Shown: piece after piece, positions 7,865 through 16,220 of the stretch
Position numbering within the stretch: position 1 is the first letter of the stretch
How the letters are laid out: the number at the start of each line of letters is the position of its first letter
Assembly (NCBI GenBank): GCA_017551425.1
Contig: JAFZLQ010000089.1
Location: 1-18,986 of the forward strand
DNA length: 18,986 nucleotides
Direction of reading: 5' to 3'
Source: Bacteroidales bacterium
Lineage (GTDB): Bacteria; Bacteroidota; Bacteroidia; Bacteroidales; UBA932
Notes under the pieces: generated by a model
What the model was told of the DNA's origin: nothing
The model's input: only the letters and a program-made list of their open reading frames with translations
Database searches by the model: none
Translations under genes and position numbers: made by a program

Positions 7865-9193
7865 TTATTTTTTCTTTTCCAGACGGAATTCCACGTTCAG
7901 GGACATCTGAGCCTTGACCTTCCTGCCGTTTACACGCCCCGGTTTCCAGTCGGGGGACGCCTTTATCACCCTCAGCGCCTCTTCCTCGAGCAGCGGGTGC
8001 GAACTGCGGACCGCCCTGACAGAAGTGACGCGGCCCTTCTCGTCGATTATGAAATCCACGAGAACACGTCCCTGGATGCCGTTTGCGATGGCTTCGCGGG
8101 GGTAGCGCAGGTACACGTAAACCCATTTCTGAAGGAACACCGCAGGGTCCGGACTGCCAAGGAAAGTGGGTTTGGCGTCGCACTCATAATAAGGCACGAC
8201 TCCCGCATTGTCGGCGAGATACTGTTCTTTGACCGAATCCGAAGGGTTGAACTCCGGAGCGGGGCGGCCGGCCAGTTCCACAACGTAGTTGTATATGTAT
8301 TCCACTTCCCTCTCCATCCAGTCGTACTCCAGGACGGAAGGGGTGTCGCGGTCTGTATTGTATTCGGGATACATGCCCGTGGTGAACATGACGGAAGGTA
8401 TCTTGCGGTCGTAGAACATGCGGTGGTCGGCAGGACAGGGTTCGGGAGCCACCACCTTGGGATGCACAGGCTGGAGCGTCCCGGCGAGGGAAGTCGCAAT
8501 CGCGTTCATATCGGCATTGGATGCCGTGAAGGCATAGAATCCGGAAGATCCTGTGCCCAGCATCTCCAGTTCCACGGCGGCCTCGATATTTCCGGCGTCC
8601 GCAAAAGAACGGTTGAGGAAATACCACGAACCCGCACATTCGGGCACGGAAGCGCCGAATGCGGCGAGTATGACGGAACGCCCGAGAAGCACCCGGTTGG
8701 TGACGAGGCGCTCTGCGAGCTGCAGCAGCATGGCCAGGCCGGAGGCGTTGCCGTTGGCCCCATAGAAAACCTTTGTAACCGGCTCGCCGTCAACGGTGTA
8801 GGTAAGGGGAGCCAGATTGTCGAGACGGGCGTGGATAACGACGTATTTGTCTTTGAGCTTGCTGTCGGAGCCGGGGATGAATGCGGCGACATTATGCGAG
8901 CGCAAGGTGTCACCGTTTTCGCGGCGCATGCCGAAGAGGTCTCCGTCCGTCCCCGCATAAAGCAGGTCCGCACCGGTCTCCTGCAGGCGCCGGGACATGT
9001 AGCGGGCAGCCTCGAGCTCGCCTTCCGACCCCGCCGCACGTCCCTCCAGGGCTGCAGAAGCGAGATAGGAAACGTCTTCCTTCATGGCGCGCACCATGTC
9101 GCTGTCGTTGAGATCGGAATAAGACGGCGTGCGGTACTGCGCCGATGCGATCAGCGGCAGCAGAATGGCGGCGAGTACGGCAAGCTTCTTCAT
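7865..9193 (-). CDS. Secreted M28-peptidase-like pseudoenzyme fused to a TonB C-terminal domain
   Basis: The 442-residue product has a Sec signal peptide (1-19, MKKLAVLAAILLPLIASAQ), an M28-type zinc aminopeptidase fold (about 34-308) and a TonB C-terminal domain (about 361-438, from YLRYPREAIANGIQGRVLVD to SLNVEFRL). The M28 scaffold motifs are recognisable but the active site is gone. The zinc His of AHxD is R123. The bridging Asp of GADDNASG falls in the pair N147-G148, in GANGNASG. The catalytic and ligand Glu pair of GAEE is S182-V183. The ligand Asp of NLDMVG is E210. The last ligand His of DYHTP is N279. Substrate binding or scaffolding is therefore more likely than proteolysis. The TonB domain suggests contact with outer-membrane transporters or periplasmic partners, although no membrane anchor remains after cleavage. 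It starts three bases after the SPOR lipoprotein stop. Confidence 0.85.
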   Translation of the reverse strand: MKKLAVLAAILLPLIASAQYRTPSYSDLNDSDMVRAMKEDVSYLASAALEGRAAGSEGELEAARYMSRRLQETGADLLYAGTDGDLFGMRRENGDTLRSHNVAAFIPGSDSKLKDKYVVIHARLDNLAPLTYTVDGEPVTKVFYGANGNASGLAMLLQLAERLVTNRVLLGRSVILAAFGASVPECAGSWYFLNRSFADAGNIEAAVELEMLGTGSSGFYAFTASNADMNAIATSLAGTLQPVHPKVVAPEPCPADHRMFYDRKIPSVMFTTGMYPEYNTDRDTPSVLEYDWMEREVEYIYNYVVELAGRPAPEFNPSDSVKEQYLADNAGVVPYYECDAKPTFLGSPDPAVFLQKWVYVYLRYPREAIANGIQGRVLVDFIIDEKGRVTSVRAVRSSHPLLEEEALRVIKASPDWKPGRVNGRKVKAQMSLNVEFRLEKKK

Positions 9194-9196
9194 AAT

Positions 9197-9733
9197 CTAT
9201 TCATTTACAAGCACCCACACTTCCCTGGGTCCGCCGGGCATCTGCCTGAAGCTGCGGTACGATACGAGGGCATCCGCCACTTTGTCGCAGGGAGATACCA
9301 GCACTGCCGAGAGGGTGCTGCGGTATCTGAGCACGTATGCGTCATAACCGGCGGCTTTATATCTGGCAACGAGCCTTTCCGCATTGGGCAGGCTGGAGAA
9401 TACGCCCACTACGAGGGCGTAACGGCTGCGCAGGCGCGACTGGGGGATGTTCACATAGGCTGATGCCTTGTGGTACTTGCCTATGTGAATGAGGGTGTCA
9501 AGCGCATGGAGCGAATCGTCCACGGCACGCTGTACCGCTGCGGCGGAATCAAGACGCGCCCGGTTGATGGAGTCCCTGACGGCGGCTGCATGCAGCTCCC
9601 GCTTCTCGATGCGTGCACGCTTTGCCTCTATCTGGGCCGACGTGGGCCGGCCTGCGAGCGTACGGAAGAAGTCGCACCCGCCGGCAAGGCAGAGGAGCAT
9701 GACGAATGCAAATACTGTAGTCAGTTTCTTCAT
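9197..9733 (-). CDS. SPOR-domain lipoprotein
   Basis: This 178-residue envelope protein has a lipoprotein signal: MKKLTTVFAFVMLLCLAGGC, with lipobox cysteine C20. A charged, alanine-rich helical stretch follows (about 31-72, possibly coiled coil). A C-terminal SPOR domain (about 104-176, RYALVVGVFSSLPNAERL ... EVWVLV) ends the protein. SPOR domains bind peptidoglycan strands lacking stem peptides, often at division sites, so the protein probably sits on the periplasmic face of a membrane and touches the cell wall. It is first in the operon leading to leuS and the YitT pair. A -7 box TAATTTTG (9747-9740) ends six bases before its ATG. The exact role is unknown. Confidence 0.88.
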   Translation of the reverse strand: MKKLTTVFAFVMLLCLAGGCDFFRTLAGRPTSAQIEAKRARIEKRELHAAAVRDSINRARLDSAAAVQRAVDDSLHALDTLIHIGKYHKASAYVNIPQSRLRSRYALVVGVFSSLPNAERLVARYKAAGYDAYVLRYRSTLSAVLVSPCDKVADALVSYRSFRQMPGGPREVWVLVNE

Positions 9734-9739
9734 AACCTA

Positions 9740-9766
9740 CAAAATTAATTAATTTTTTTATATTTG
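9740..9766. promoter_or_regulatory. Divergent promoter pair between SPOR and CapA-like genes
   Basis: On the minus strand TAATTTTG (9747-9740) fits TAnnTTTG and ends six bases from the SPOR-gene ATG at 9733. On the plus strand TATATTTG (9759-9766) fits it too and ends three bases before the GTG at 9770. The 36 bases between the two start codons are almost entirely A and T. Both mRNAs should have nearly no leader, and the two promoters are too close to be used independently. Confidence 0.6.
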
Positions 9767-9769
9767 CGA

Positions 9770-10831
9770 GTGCGAAAAACGCTCACAATTCTTCTGGCAC
9801 TGTTTCTGGCGTCTTTCCAGTCGTCCGCCCAACTGCTGTATCCCATGCCCAAGGCGCGTCCCCTGTACGCCCCATCAGACACGGTCAGCCTCTTCATAAT
9901 AGGCGACGTGATGATGCACTCAAGGCAGCTGGAGCACGATTGCGAATACTTCTTCAAGTACCTCACTCCGCACATGCAGGAGGCCGATTTCTGCATCGCC
10001 AACATGGAATTTCCCCTGGGCGGGAAACCATACACCGGCTATCCGGCATTCTCCACGCCGGACTGGTATGCAGAATACATAGCCCGCTGCGGCACCGACG
10101 TCTTCCTCGTCGCCAACAACCACATCCTCGACAAAGGTACCGCAGGCCTGGAGCGCACCATAAGGGTTTACGACAGGATGGCCGATTCGCTCGGAATCCG
10201 CTACACAGGCATGGGCCGCCGGCCGCTCGTGCTGCACAGGCGCGGGCTCTCCATAGCCCTGGTCAATTTCACCTACGGCACAAACATGGGGCCCGAGCCC
10301 GGCGCGCCGGACGTCCTCCGCATGCGCAGGGACGACGTAAAGGCTTGCATAGACAGCGCCAGCGCCGCAGGAGCCGACTTCATAGTCGCACTCCCCCACT
10401 GGGGCGTGGAATATACGCTTCAGCACAGTTCCACGCAGGAAAACTGGGCCGGGTGGCTTGCCGGCCAGGGTTGCTGCGCCGTGGTGGGCGCACACCCGCA
10501 CGTAGTCCAGGACACCACCCACGTGGGAGGCATCCCCGTCATCTATTCAATGGGCAACGCGGTGTCCAACATGAGCCTCACCAACACCAGGCTGGAGCTT
10601 GCCGTAACCCTGCGGTTCGTACAGAACAACATCACCGGAGAGAAGAAGATGCTGGAGCCGCAGATAGACTGGCTCTGGTGCACGCTCCCCGGCATGCTGA
10701 CTTCCAGCTATGCCACCGTCATGATAAAAGAATGGGCCACCCGCCGCAGCGAATGGCTCAATCCTTCTGATTATGACAACATGATGGCGACTCTGGAACG
10801 CGTCCGGGCCGCCACCGGTATCGGACGTTGA
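9770..10831 (+). CDS. CapA-family phosphoesterase-like protein, secreted
   Basis: The protein (353 residues from the GTG) belongs to the CapA/poly-gamma-glutamate synthesis family of calcineurin-like metallophosphoesterase folds. Metal-site motifs are in order: GDVMMH (45-50), NME (78-80), ANNHILD (115-121), PHWGVEY (209-215), GAHPHVVQ (240-247) and YSMGN (259-263). A signal peptide (1-20, MRKTLTILLALFLASFQSSA) sends it out of the cytoplasm. No capB, capC or capsule genes are near, so a role in poly-gamma-glutamate synthesis is doubtful; envelope polymer hydrolysis or modification is equally possible. The start was set at GTG 9770: a TTG at 9764 in the same frame falls inside the -7 box and would precede transcription. 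Its TGA abuts the stop of the convergent TPR gene with no gap. Confidence 0.85.
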   Translation: MRKTLTILLALFLASFQSSAQLLYPMPKARPLYAPSDTVSLFIIGDVMMHSRQLEHDCEYFFKYLTPHMQEADFCIANMEFPLGGKPYTGYPAFSTPDWYAEYIARCGTDVFLVANNHILDKGTAGLERTIRVYDRMADSLGIRYTGMGRRPLVLHRRGLSIALVNFTYGTNMGPEPGAPDVLRMRRDDVKACIDSASAAGADFIVALPHWGVEYTLQHSSTQENWAGWLAGQGCCAVVGAHPHVVQDTTHVGGIPVIYSMGNAVSNMSLTNTRLELAVTLRFVQNNITGEKKMLEPQIDWLWCTLPGMLTSSYATVMIKEWATRRSEWLNPSDYDNMMATLERVRAATGIGR

Positions 10832-12151
10832 TCAGTTGTTGCCGGCAACGATAGACTCGTACTTCTTGTACTTCTCCGCATACTCGTCCTCGAAGCGGAA
10901 GCGGAAGCATGCGTTCTTGAGGTACTCCGCAACGCCTGCCTTGGTGGCATCGTCGGAGACGAGGTCGAGAGCCTTCTCGAATGCGGGGATGCAGTTCTTG
11001 AGGGTTTCCACGAACTTGGCGTCGAGTGCGCGGTACTTGGCATCGTTCATCTCGTTCTGGGCCTCCTCCTGATACTTGAGCGCGAGGTTGTAGTAGAGGA
11101 TACCCTCTCCTATGTAACCGAATGCGTAGTTGGGATCTATGCTGGCGCAGGCACGGTAAGACTCGAGAGCCTTGTCGGTAAGGCCGAGCTGGGCGCAGAT
11201 ATTACCCTCGACATAGTAGAGCGAAGGGTTGTTGGGCTCGTTCTTCTTGGCCTCGCCGAGGAGCTCGAACAGACGGTCTGTGCTGCCGTCGCTGGAGACG
11301 TAGTAGTTGATGAGGCCGATCAGGATGCTCTGGCTCTGGGGGAATTTCTTGAAGCCTTCCTCAAGGATGTCCTTGCCCTTCTCTGCGTTGCCTTCCTTGG
11401 AAACGATGTCTGCCAGCTTGGCGAAGACCTCGCCGTCCTCGGAATAATAGCCGGCGTCAAGGCACTTCTGGAAGAAACCCTTGGCACGCTCGTTCTGGCC
11501 GAGGAACCATGCGGTAAAGCCTGCGTTGTAAACGGAATTGGTGTCGAGCTCGCTGAGAGGAGCGTATGCGGCTGCAGTTGCGGCGTCCTCGAAATCTGTG
11601 GATGCCTTCTCGTAGTTGCCGAGGGTATAGTTGGTGTATGCGCTCTCTACAAGCTTGCTGTTGATGGATTTGAGTGCGCCCTTGATGTCTTTTGCCTTGC
11701 TGCACTTTGCGTCGAATTCGCCGGCCTTGGCATAGGCTGCGGCGGCCAGCTGAAGTGCGTCGGGAAGGATGGGTTTGCTGATCTCCACCATCATGAGCTG
11801 GGCGAGAGGATCCTCACCGTTGAAGTAGTAGTTGTGATTCTCGTAAACCTCTTTTACGTATTCCTGACCGTTGAGGACGACTTTCTCGATGGAAGAGGGC
11901 TTCTCTCCGCCGAGCAGCTGGACTTCCTGGCGAGATGCGCCGATCCAGCCGTTGCCGTAGGGAGCGTCATAAGCGCCCACAAGGGTCTGGCCATACTTGA
12001 TCCAGGTTGCGAACTTGGTGTTTTTCTTGGGGTTCTCCGTATCGGCCTTTGCTTTTTCTACAGCCGAGGTTGCGGCGGGAATGCTTTTCACCTGGCCGTT
12101 GGCAGAGGTGAAGGCGGCCACGAGGGCCAGCACCATAAGAATTCGTTTCAT
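10832..12151 (-). CDS. Secreted TPR-repeat protein downstream of gyrA
   Basis: This 439-residue protein has a signal peptide (1-19, MKRILMVLALVAAFTSANG). Most of the remainder is helical repeats. TPR-like units appear at, for example, AYTNYTLGNYEKASTDFEDA, NAGFTAWFLGQNERAKGFF and YYVEGNICAQLGLTDKALES. A less regular N-terminal part (about 20-125) contains Trp/Gly/Tyr-rich segments. TPR arrays bind proteins; a periplasmic scaffold role is likely but the partner is unknown. It starts 18 bases after the gyrA stop with no promoter box between, so it is transcribed with gyrA. From memory, a gyrA-TPR pair is common in Bacteroidales, but why they are linked is not obvious from sequence. Confidence 0.85.
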   Translation of the reverse strand: MKRILMVLALVAAFTSANGQVKSIPAATSAVEKAKADTENPKKNTKFATWIKYGQTLVGAYDAPYGNGWIGASRQEVQLLGGEKPSSIEKVVLNGQEYVKEVYENHNYYFNGEDPLAQLMMVEISKPILPDALQLAAAAYAKAGEFDAKCSKAKDIKGALKSINSKLVESAYTNYTLGNYEKASTDFEDAATAAAYAPLSELDTNSVYNAGFTAWFLGQNERAKGFFQKCLDAGYYSEDGEVFAKLADIVSKEGNAEKGKDILEEGFKKFPQSQSILIGLINYYVSSDGSTDRLFELLGEAKKNEPNNPSLYYVEGNICAQLGLTDKALESYRACASIDPNYAFGYIGEGILYYNLALKYQEEAQNEMNDAKYRALDAKFVETLKNCIPAFEKALDLVSDDATKAGVAEYLKNACFRFRFEDEYAEKYKKYESIVAGNN

Positions 12152-12169
12152 TGTTATAAAAGATTTGGT

Positions 12170-14683
12170 TTATTCTGTCTGTTCGCCTTCTTCAGCTGGA
12201 GTTTCCTGTTCTTCCTCCTTGGGTACCGGGCAGACTGCGGCGATCGAGTCTCCCTCGCGGATGTTGATGAGCTTGACGCCCTGGGTGGCGCGGCCCGCGA
12301 CCCTGATGTCCGAGACCGGCATCCTGATGGTGAGGCCGGACTTGTTGATTATCATGAGGTCGTTTTCTTCAGTTACGGACTTGATTGCAACAAGCGGGCC
12401 AGTTTTTTCCGTAATGTTGATCGTGCGTACGCCCTTGGCTCCGCGGGCGGTCTTGCGGTACTCGTCCGTATCGGTACGTTTGCCGAAGCCGTTCTCGCTG
12501 ACTACCAGCACGGTACGTGATGAGTAATCGGGATCTGAAGGATTGGCGGAGAGGGCTCCGATGACCTCGTCGTCCTCATCGATATTGATACCGCGGACGC
12601 CGGAGCTGTTGCGGCCGAGAGACCTGAGTTCAGCCTCGTCGAAGCGGCAGCAGCGGCCCTTGCGTGCGGCTATCATTATCTCGTGGCTGCCGTCCGTAAG
12701 CAGTGCGTCCAGCAGTTCGTCTCCCTCGCGGATGTTGATGGCGCGAATGCCCTTGTTGAAGCTGCGGGAGTTGGTGTAATCGGCAAGATCCGTCTTCTTG
12801 ATGACACCCTTCTTGGTGATGAGGATGACGTAGCGCTCGGCGTCCGCGTCTGCGTTCTTGGGCAGGGGGATGTTGAGGTACGTGCGTATCTTGTCCGTGG
12901 CGTCTATGGACAGGAGGTTCTGCACTGCGCGGCCCTTGGAGGTGCGGGTGCCCTCGGGGAGCTCATAGACTTTCTTGCAGTAGCGTATGCCCTGGTCTGT
13001 GAAGAACAGCATGACAGAGTGCATGTTGGCCACGTAGATATGCTCGATGAAGTCTTCGTCGCGGGTGGCGCTGGCCTTCTTGCCCACGCCGCCGCGGCTC
13101 TGGGTGCGGAACTCGGCGAGCGGAGTGCGCTTGATGTAGCCCATGTGGGAGATGGTGATGACTACGTCCTCGTCGGGATAGAAGTCCTCGGGGTTGAATT
13201 CGTCTGCGCTGAGGGTGATCTCCGTGCGGCGGTCGTCCCCGTACTTGGCCTTCATCTCTGCAGACTCGGCCTTGACGATGGCGAGCTGCTCCGCCTCGCT
13301 GGCGAGGATCTCGCGGCAGCGGGCGATGAACCTTTCGAGCTCGTCGTATTCGGCCTGCAGGCGCTCCTTTTCCAGTCCTGTGAGCTGGCGGAGGCGCATC
13401 TCCACGATGGCGGCGGCCTGGATCTCAGTGAAGCCGAAGGTGGCGATGAGTTCCGCCTTGGCGTCGTCCACGCTCTTGGAACGGCGGATGATGGCGACAA
13501 TCTCGTCTATGACGTCTATGGCCTTGAGGAGACCTTCCAGGATATGGGCGCGCTTGAGGGCCTTGTCCAGCTCGAACCTGGTGCGGCGGACGACCACCTC
13601 GTGCCTGAATTCCACGAAGTTGGCGATCATCTCCTTGAGGTTGAGCGTGCGGGGACGGCCCTTGACCAGCGCCACGTTGTTGATGGCGAAGCTGGACTGG
13701 AGCGCCGTGTACTTGAAGAGGGTGTTGAGGACCACGTTGGAGTTGGCGCCCATCTTGAGGGGTATCTCTATTCGTATGCCCTCGCGGTTGGTGAGCTCCA
13801 GCAGGTCTGCTATGCCTTCTATTTTCTTGTCGCGCACAAGCTCGCCGATGTGGGCTATCATGTCGCGCTTGTTGACCATGTAGGGGATCTCCGTCACGAC
13901 TATGGTCTCACGGCCGTTGTCTGCGACTTCAATCTCAGTGCGGGCGCGCACCACCACCCTGCCGCGGCCGGTGTTGTAGGCGTCGATTATGCCCTGACGG
14001 CCCATTATGATGCCGCCGGTGGGAAAATCGGGGCCCTTGACATAGTCCATGAGCTCCTCGGTGGTGATGTCCGGATTGTCTATGTAGGCGCAGATGGCGT
14101 CACAGACCTCGGAGAGGTTGTGAGGGGGCATGTTGGTGGCCATACCTACTGCGATGCCGCTGGCGCCGTTGAGCAGGAGCAGCGGGAGCTTTGTAGGGAG
14201 GACGGTGGGCTCCTGGAGGGAGTCGTCGAAGTTGAGGGTCATGTCCACCGTGTCCTTGTCCAGGTCTGCCAGTATGTCTTCCGTCATCCTGGCGAGCTTG
14301 GCCTCGGTGTATCGCATTGCCGCAACCGGATCTCCGTCCATGGAGCCGAAATTGCCCTGGCCGAATACAAGGGGATAGCGCTGGTTCCAGGGCTGGGCGA
14401 GACGTGCCATCGCGTCATAGACGCTGGAGTCTCCGTGGGGATGGAACTTACCCAGGACCTCACCGACGATACGGGCCGATTTCTTGGTCTGGCCGCTGGC
14501 GGAGAGGCCCAGGCCGTCCATGCCGAAAAGCACCCTGCGCTGCACCGGCTTGAGGCCGTCGCGGACGTCGGGAAGGGCCCTGGACACTATGACGGACATC
14601 GAGTAGTCGATGTACGCCGTGCGCATTTCGTGGTCTATCTCTACCGGCTCTATATAGCCGTGGACGATTTCTTCACTTTCCAT
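12170..14683 (-). CDS. gyrA: DNA gyrase subunit A
   Basis: GyrA is the cleavage-and-religation subunit of DNA gyrase, which introduces negative supercoils together with GyrB. The 837-residue protein has the catalytic tyrosine Y125 in [10 protein letters not shown]. The quinolone-determining region is [16 protein letters not shown], with S86 and D90 at the positions of E. coli S83 and D87, the usual sensitive-type residues. A GyrA box, QSRGGVGKK, marks the start of the C-terminal beta-pinwheel and separates it from ParC. The tail (last 16 residues or so) is strongly acidic and variable. The promoter box TATATTTG (14717-14710) leaves a leader of about 25 nt. The gene diverges from the Clp N-domain protein and leads into the TPR gene. 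Confidence 0.97.
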   Translation of the reverse strand: MESEEIVHGYIEPVEIDHEMRTAYIDYSMSVIVSRALPDVRDGLKPVQRRVLFGMDGLGLSASGQTKKSARIVGEVLGKFHPHGDSSVYDAMARLAQPWNQRYPLVFGQGNFGSMDGDPVAAMRYTEAKLARMTEDILADLDKDTVDMTLNFDDSLQEPTVLPTKLPLLLLNGASGIAVGMATNMPPHNLSEVCDAICAYIDNPDITTEELMDYVKGPDFPTGGIIMGRQGIIDAYNTGRGRVVVRARTEIEVADNGRETIVVTEIPYMVNKRDMIAHIGELVRDKKIEGIADLLELTNREGIRIEIPLKMGANSNVVLNTLFKYTALQSSFAINNVALVKGRPRTLNLKEMIANFVEFRHEVVVRRTRFELDKALKRAHILEGLLKAIDVIDEIVAIIRRSKSVDDAKAELIATFGFTEIQAAAIVEMRLRQLTGLEKERLQAEYDELERFIARCREILASEAEQLAIVKAESAEMKAKYGDDRRTEITLSADEFNPEDFYPDEDVVITISHMGYIKRTPLAEFRTQSRGGVGKKASATRDEDFIEHIYVANMHSVMLFFTDQGIRYCKKVYELPEGTRTSKGRAVQNLLSIDATDKIRTYLNIPLPKNADADAERYVILITKKGVIKKTDLADYTNSRSFNKGIRAINIREGDELLDALLTDGSHEIMIAARKGRCCRFDEAELRSLGRNSSGVRGINIDEDDEVIGALSANPSDPDYSSRTVLVVSENGFGKRTDTDEYRKTARGAKGVRTINITEKTGPLVAIKSVTEENDLMIINKSGLTIRMPVSDIRVAGRATQGVKLINIREGDSIAAVCPVPKEEEQETPAEEGEQTE

Positions 14684-14709
14684 TTATCAAAAGCATCTTT
14701 ATAAACGTA

Positions 14710-14717
14710 CAAATATA
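14710..14717 (-). promoter_or_regulatory. -7 box of the gyrA-TPR operon
   Basis: TATATTTG on the minus strand is an exact TAnnTTTG match. It ends 26 bases before the gyrA ATG at 14683, so unlike most neighbours this transcript has a normal short leader. The surrounding 14710-14728 stretch is A/T-only apart from one base at each end of the run. Confidence 0.6.
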
Positions 14718-14740
14718 ATAATAATTTGCGGAATTTTGTG

Positions 14741-14749
14741 CATCTTTGC
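14741..14749 (+). promoter_or_regulatory. Probable -7 box of the Clp N-domain gene
   Basis: CATCTTTGC matches TAnnTTTGC except for the first T. Its TTTG (14745-14748) ends four bases before the ATG at 14753, implying a leaderless transcript. It lies 24 bases beyond the divergent gyrA box, so the two promoters probably compete or are co-regulated. Confidence 0.45.
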
Positions 14750-14752
14750 GTC

Positions 14753-15316
14753 ATGGAATTACGCTTTTCCGACGAATTTCTCAAGGCCCTCGAACTCAGC
14801 CGCAGCGAGGCCCTGCGCACCGGTTGGCACAACATACGTCCAGACCATATAACACTTGGGATCCTGCGCCTCGACGGCTGCCTTGCATGTAAGGTCCTGG
14901 ACCGCGCGGGCGCCTGCCGCGAGGCCTTCAAGGAGCGGCTGGACGAACGCCTTTTCCACCCCGAGCAGATACCCTGGGAAGACCGGGAAAGCATACAGCC
15001 CTGCGAGAATGCGGTCACCATGCTGCAGCACGCCGCGCTGGAGGCCCGCCGTTGCGGCACCCCCGTCATCGAGCCCCTTCATTTCCTGCTGGCATGCCGC
15101 CGCGTTCCAGGCAGCTGCAGCCACGACTGGCTGGAAGAACAGGGCATAAGACTGCGTGCCCTGGTAGAGGCCGCCGGCCTGGACTGGGACAGCTACGGGC
15201 TGGCCCCTTCCGCTGCGGAAAACGAAGCTGCGGCCCCTGATCCGTCAATCATGGCCGCAGCAATCGAACAGCGTCTGCGCGAAGGCTACACCACAGGCAA
15301 CCCGCACGTCAGTTAA
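14753..15316 (+). CDS. Stand-alone Clp N-terminal-domain protein (no AAA+ module)
   Basis: The 187-residue protein consists of a double Clp N repeat and little else. Repeat 1 covers about residues 5-52 (FSDEFLKALELSRSEALRTG, PDHITLGILR). Repeat 2 covers about 83-133 (PCENAVTMLQHAALEARRCG, IEPLHFLLACR). A charged tail to residue 187 contains no Walker motifs, M domain or ClpP-loop. In ClpA/ClpC this N domain docks substrates and adaptors, so a free copy may act as an adaptor, decoy or regulator of a Clp ATPase elsewhere. Seven cysteines (43, 46, 55, 84, 101, 115, 122) are many for its size. The ATG at 14753 was preferred over an upstream in-frame TTG at 14726, because the latter lies before the promoter box. 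It stops nine bases from the convergent nucleoside phosphorylase. Confidence 0.82.
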   Translation: MELRFSDEFLKALELSRSEALRTGWHNIRPDHITLGILRLDGCLACKVLDRAGACREAFKERLDERLFHPEQIPWEDRESIQPCENAVTMLQHAALEARRCGTPVIEPLHFLLACRRVPGSCSHDWLEEQGIRLRALVEAAGLDWDSYGLAPSAAENEAAAPDPSIMAAAIEQRLREGYTTGNPHVS

Positions 15317-15324
15317 CAATTACC

Positions 15325-16209
15325 TTACAATGTGCTCATTCTGTCAACCGCCAGCTCCACGAGTTTGCGTATGGCGGGTTTGTAGTCGGGGTTGGAGCTC
15401 TGGAGATAGCGGTTTGCGATTATGCAGCATACGGTGCTGGCATTGTGTCCCAGGTGGGCGGCAAAACCGGCCAGGGGCGAGCTCTCCATCTCGAAGTTCG
15501 TGATGCGGTAATCCTCGCCGGCTTCCGAGAAGCGGAAGCTCTCTATGTTCTCCAGCATGTCGGGCATGGCCAGGGGCAGACGCACGACGCGTCCCTGCGG
15601 CCCGTAGAAACCGGGGGCGGAGATGGTCACGCCCTTGACGGTAACGTCCTTGAATAGGTCTATGATCTTGGGGGAAGCCTTTACGAAATAAGGAGAAGGG
15701 AGCCCGGGAGCCCAGTTCATGTGCTTCTTGAAGGCTTCTTCCACTGCGGGAATGGTGACCTTGTCGCGGTTTGCATACCAGTTCATGACACCGTCGAATC
15801 CTACGCTGATATGGGCCAGCACATAGCTGCCGAGGGGTATGTCAGCATGAAGGGCGCCTGAGGTGCCGATACGGAGGATATTGAGGGCCTTGTGCTCGGG
15901 CTTGACCTCGCGGGTCTTGAAATCCACGTTCGCAAGGGCGTCGAGCTCGGTCATGACTATGTCGATGTTGTCGGGGCCGATACCGTGGGAAAGAACGGTG
16001 ATGCGCTTGCCGTTGCGCCTGCCGGTAATGGACACGAATTCGCGGGATTCATGGCGGAATTCAATGTCTGTGAGATACTCGCCTATCATGTCGACACGGC
16101 CGGGGTCGCCTACCATGATAACATTGTCGGCCAGTTCTTCGGGCTTCAGGTGAATGTGGAACACCGAGCCGTCGCCGTTGATGATGAGTTCAGATTCTGG
16201 GATACGCAT
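15325..16209 (-). CDS. Nucleoside phosphorylase, uridine-phosphorylase-like
   Basis: The enzyme should cleave a nucleoside with phosphate to the free base and (deoxy)ribose-1-phosphate in cytoplasmic salvage. The 294-residue protein belongs to the NP-I family. It has GDPGRV at 34-39 (phosphate binding), RIGTSGAL at 113-120 (phosphate/ribose) and NFEMESS at 238-244 (ribose-binding Met-Glu). The SAPGFYGPQGR segment (197-207) with EMES favours uridine phosphorylase over purine nucleoside phosphorylase, but substrate is not proven. It is third in the operon after the LytTR regulator and the DUF4293 protein, with an 11-bp gap upstream and no promoter box there, so it would be controlled from 17531. 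Confidence 0.9.
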   Translation of the reverse strand: MRIPESELIINGDGSVFHIHLKPEELADNVIMVGDPGRVDMIGEYLTDIEFRHESREFVSITGRRNGKRITVLSHGIGPDNIDIVMTELDALANVDFKTREVKPEHKALNILRIGTSGALHADIPLGSYVLAHISVGFDGVMNWYANRDKVTIPAVEEAFKKHMNWAPGLPSPYFVKASPKIIDLFKDVTVKGVTISAPGFYGPQGRVVRLPLAMPDMLENIESFRFSEAGEDYRITNFEMESSPLAGFAAHLGHNASTVCCIIANRYLQSSNPDYKPAIRKLVELAVDRMSTL

Positions 16210-16220
16210 ATTATTGATAT

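Noticed and set aside
9770..10831. Poly-gamma-glutamate capsule locus
   Set aside because: Only the CapA-like gene is present, with no capB, capC or other capsule genes, so a capsule system is not supported.
12170..14683. ParC (topoisomerase IV A) instead of GyrA
   Set aside because: A GyrA-box-like QSRGGVGKK at the start of the C-terminal domain and the length with full pinwheel favour GyrA.
12683..14704. 673-residue open frame antisense to gyrA
   Set aside because: It mirrors the strongly supported gyrA frame. Long antisense frames are expected from this codon use, and the product shows no family motif. The same holds for the antisense frames at 221-1183 (dnaK), 5378-6799 (leuS) and 7997-9463 (M28-like gene).
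14726..14752. TTG at 14726 as start of the Clp N-domain protein
   Set aside because: It lies upstream of the promoter box, and the Clp N fold begins right after the ATG at 14753.
14684..15324. Decayed clpC gene beside gyrA
   Set aside because: The reading frame is intact, ends cleanly, and no Walker A/B or other AAA+ remnant lies downstream, so it is listed as a complete short gene; an ancient truncation remains possible.
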